Assembly: GCF_001601825.1 (NCBI RefSeq)
Contig: NZ_LUJK01000034.1
Span: 1 to 33,585 of the forward strand
DNA length: 33,585 nucleotides
Direction: 5' to 3'
Source: Limnobacter sp. CACIAM 66H1
GTDB taxonomy: Bacteria > Pseudomonadota > Gammaproteobacteria > Burkholderiales > Burkholderiaceae_B
A program made the translations under genes and the position numbers. The notes below the pieces were generated by a model. The model made no database searches and was not told the DNA's origin. It saw only the letters and a list, made by a program, of their open reading frames with translations. Shown one piece after another: positions 31,896 to 33,585 of the stretch (position 1 is its first letter; each line of letters begins with the position of its first letter).

Positions 31896-32411
31896 TTGAA
31901 AGGCGAAGTGATCAATCCTGAAGAATTTGTTGGCAATTCATGGTCTGGCGTGTGGTCAGAGTCGTGGGTTGCTGAAGCGGACGCCGTGATCTCATCGCTT
32001 GGCCTTGAAGTGGCTGACATTGAGCGCGAGGGCAATGGCCTGTTGCGCATCATGATCGATTCACCCACTGGCGTCACAGTCGAAGATTGCGAGAAGGTCA
32101 GCCACCAGCTTACCCACCTGTTCACCGTCGAAAACGTCAACTACGAACGGCTCGAGATTTCCTCGCCGGGTGTTGATCGCGTGTTACGTCGCAAAAAAGA
32201 TTTCGAGCGGTTTTTGGATCAAGAGGTGTCCCTGAAATTCAAACGGGCCATCAACAATCAAAAACAGTTCAAAGGTGTATTGCAAAAAGGCAAAGAGCAA
32301 ACCTGGGGTGTCCTGGTGACACCGGATGGTAAAAATGCCGAACCCTACTTGCTTGATTTTGAAATAACTGATTTGGCGGGTGCCCGTCTGGTCCCCCATC
32401 TAAAGTTTTAG
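31896..32411 (+). CDS. rimP: Ribosome maturation factor RimP
   Basis: The 171-residue protein has the RimP pattern: [46 protein letters not shown] and [32 protein letters not shown]. It helps 30S subunit assembly. The start is TTG 31896 with AAAGG upstream. About 26 residues precede the usual family start, so a later in-frame start (GTG 31908) is possible. It is followed after 10 bases by nusA in the standard order. Confidence 0.92.
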   Translation: MKGEVINPEEFVGNSWSGVWSESWVAEADAVISSLGLEVADIEREGNGLLRIMIDSPTGVTVEDCEKVSHQLTHLFTVENVNYERLEISSPGVDRVLRRKKDFERFLDQEVSLKFKRAINNQKQFKGVLQKGKEQTWGVLVTPDGKNAEPYLLDFEITDLAGARLVPHLKF

Positions 32412-32421
32412 GAGCCCTGGA

Positions 32422-33585
32422 ATGAGCCGTGAGTTGCTTTTATTAGTTGATGCGTTGGCGCGCGAAAAGAATGTGGACAAAGACATCGTCTTTGGTGCGC
32501 TCGAATTGGCATTGGCTTCCGCAACCAAGAAGCGCTTCGATGAAGAAGTGGATGTCCGCGTGTCTATCGACCGCGACACCGGCGACTACGACACTTTCCG
32601 CCGTTGGGAAGTAGTCACGGAAGAAGATTTCTACGATCCCGCCTACCAAATGGTTCTCGATCAAGCCTTGAAACACGATGCCGAAGCCGAAATGGGCGAC
32701 TTCATCGAAGAAGAACTTGAGCCTGTTGAGTTTGGCCGAATTGGTGCACAAGCAGCCAAGCAGGTTATTTTGCAGCGTGTTCGCGACGCCGAGCGCGAGC
32801 AGATCCTGCAAGACTTCCTCGACCGTGGCGACAAAATCGTGATTGGTCAGGTTAAGCGCATGGAGCGTGGTGACGCCATTGTTGAAAGTGGCCGCATTGA
32901 AGCCCGTTTGCCCCGGGATCAAATGATTCCCCGTGAAAGCCTGCGTCCTGGTGACCGTGTTCGCGCCTACCTGTGGAAGGTTGATCGCATGGCCCGTGGC
33001 CAGCAAGTCATTCTGTCACGCACTTCGCCTGAGTTCATCAAGGCTTTGTTCGCCATGGAAGTACCTGAAATTGAACAAGGCCACCTTGAAATCAAGGGCG
33101 CTGCCCGCGATCCTGGCATGCGCGCCAAAATTGCCGTGTTGGCTCACGACCGTCGTATTGATCCAATCGGTACTTGTGTGGGCGTGCGTGGTTCGCGTGT
33201 TCAGGCCGTTACCCAAGAGCTGGGTGGCGAACGTGTGGACATCGTGTTGTGGTCTGAAGACCCAGCCCAATTTGTAATCGGTGCTTTGTCGCCTGCCACT
33301 GTTCAATCGATTGTGGTGGATGAAGACCAGCACGTGATGGAAGTGGTGGTGGACGAAGCTGAGCTGGCGCAAGCCATTGGTCGCAGTGGTCAGAACGTGC
33401 GTTTGGCCTCCGACCTCACCGGCTGGCAAATCAACATCATGACACCCGAAGAGTCGGCCAAGCGTTCCGAAGAAGAAATCGGCAAATTGCGTGAATTGTT
33501 TACCAGCAAGCTGGATGTGGACGAGGAAGTGGCCAACATTCTGATCGAAGAGGGCTTCACCGGTCTTGAGGAAGTGGCCTACGTG
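32422..33585 (+). CDS. nusA: Transcription termination/antitermination factor NusA, 5' part
   Basis: The first 388 codons of a protein of about 490-500 residues are open to the window end. AGGAG lies 7 bases before ATG 32422. Domains in order are the N-terminal RNA polymerase-binding domain ([39 protein letters not shown]), S1 domain ([32 protein letters not shown]), KH1 and KH2 ([56 protein letters not shown]) and the start of the acidic-repeat helical region. It controls pausing and termination. In related operons infB follows. Confidence 0.97.
   Translation, partial: MSRELLLLVDALAREKNVDKDIVFGALELALASATKKRFDEEVDVRVSIDRDTGDYDTFRRWEVVTEEDFYDPAYQMVLDQALKHDAEAEMGDFIEEELEPVEFGRIGAQAAKQVILQRVRDAEREQILQDFLDRGDKIVIGQVKRMERGDAIVESGRIEARLPRDQMIPRESLRPGDRVRAYLWKVDRMARGQQVILSRTSPEFIKALFAMEVPEIEQGHLEIKGAARDPGMRAKIAVLAHDRRIDPIGTCVGVRGSRVQAVTQELGGERVDIVLWSEDPAQFVIGALSPATVQSIVVDEDQHVMEVVVDEAELAQAIGRSGQNVRLASDLTGWQINIMTPEESAKRSEEEIGKLRELFTSKLDVDEEVANILIEEGFTGLEEVAYV

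Overview
The window is chromosomal DNA of a betaproteobacterium. The scpB-rluB-rimP-nusA order, rdgC, the sulfur-related genes (ovothiol synthesis, a SoxW-like thioredoxin) and a base composition near 50% GC suggest a Burkholderiales member close to Limnobacter. That genus-level guess is an inference and was not searched.

Left part (1-3060): small accessory genes in a cassette-like arrangement. They are a VOC fragment, a PIN/NYN-like nuclease, two tandem VF530 genes (the second with a nonsense codon), an ABM monooxygenase, and an orphan ParD antitoxin whose parE partner is reduced to 19 codons. A 68-bp intergenic sequence occurs twice (67/68 identical) around this block.

Central part (3060-20940): mostly ordinary housekeeping and metabolic genes. 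These include malate synthase G, a GMC oxidoreductase broken by an in-frame TAA, an S4 protein, a DCC-COQ7 fusion, a delta-9-type desaturase, RdgC, a lipoprotein metallopeptidase coupled to a BtuF-like binding protein, a zinc alcohol dehydrogenase divergent from a molybdopterin oxidoreductase, and a split ovothiol synthase (OvoA as two genes). They are followed by a CigR-like exported protein, an alpha/beta hydrolase, a SoxW-like thioredoxin, MerR with a decayed quinone reductase, and a hotdog thioesterase.

Right-centre (21181-28432): two tandem integrated elements in the 3' half of an intact initiator tRNA gene (28356-28432, minus strand). The tRNA 3' half is repeated at 26223-26271 (49 of 49 bases) and, decayed, at 21181-21225. 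Each copy keeps a similar hairpin next to it. The tRNA-proximal element (about 2.1 kb) holds only a tyrosine integrase and a HEPN/MltR-like protein. The distal element (about 5 kb) holds a nitrilase-family hydrolase, a GC-rich Fic protein with a striking operator, and abutting scraps of an IS256 transposase, a defence-type ATPase, an unknown protein and an MBL hydrolase. Its ends carry candidate integrase arm sites: ten 11-bp TGGGCACA-type repeats, seven of them in exact 11-bp tandem phase, plus a shared GACCTTCAGG motif.

Right part (28448-33585): core genes. They are a DUF4442 protein, a DUF1289 protein, a 460-bp intergenic region with DnaA boxes and a terminated transcript, then scpB-rluB, and rimP-nusA behind a leader that looks like an attenuator. 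nusA runs off the window. The best candidate for something new is the minimal integrase plus HEPN element at the initiator tRNA, next to the iteron-bearing neighbour and the Fic operator.
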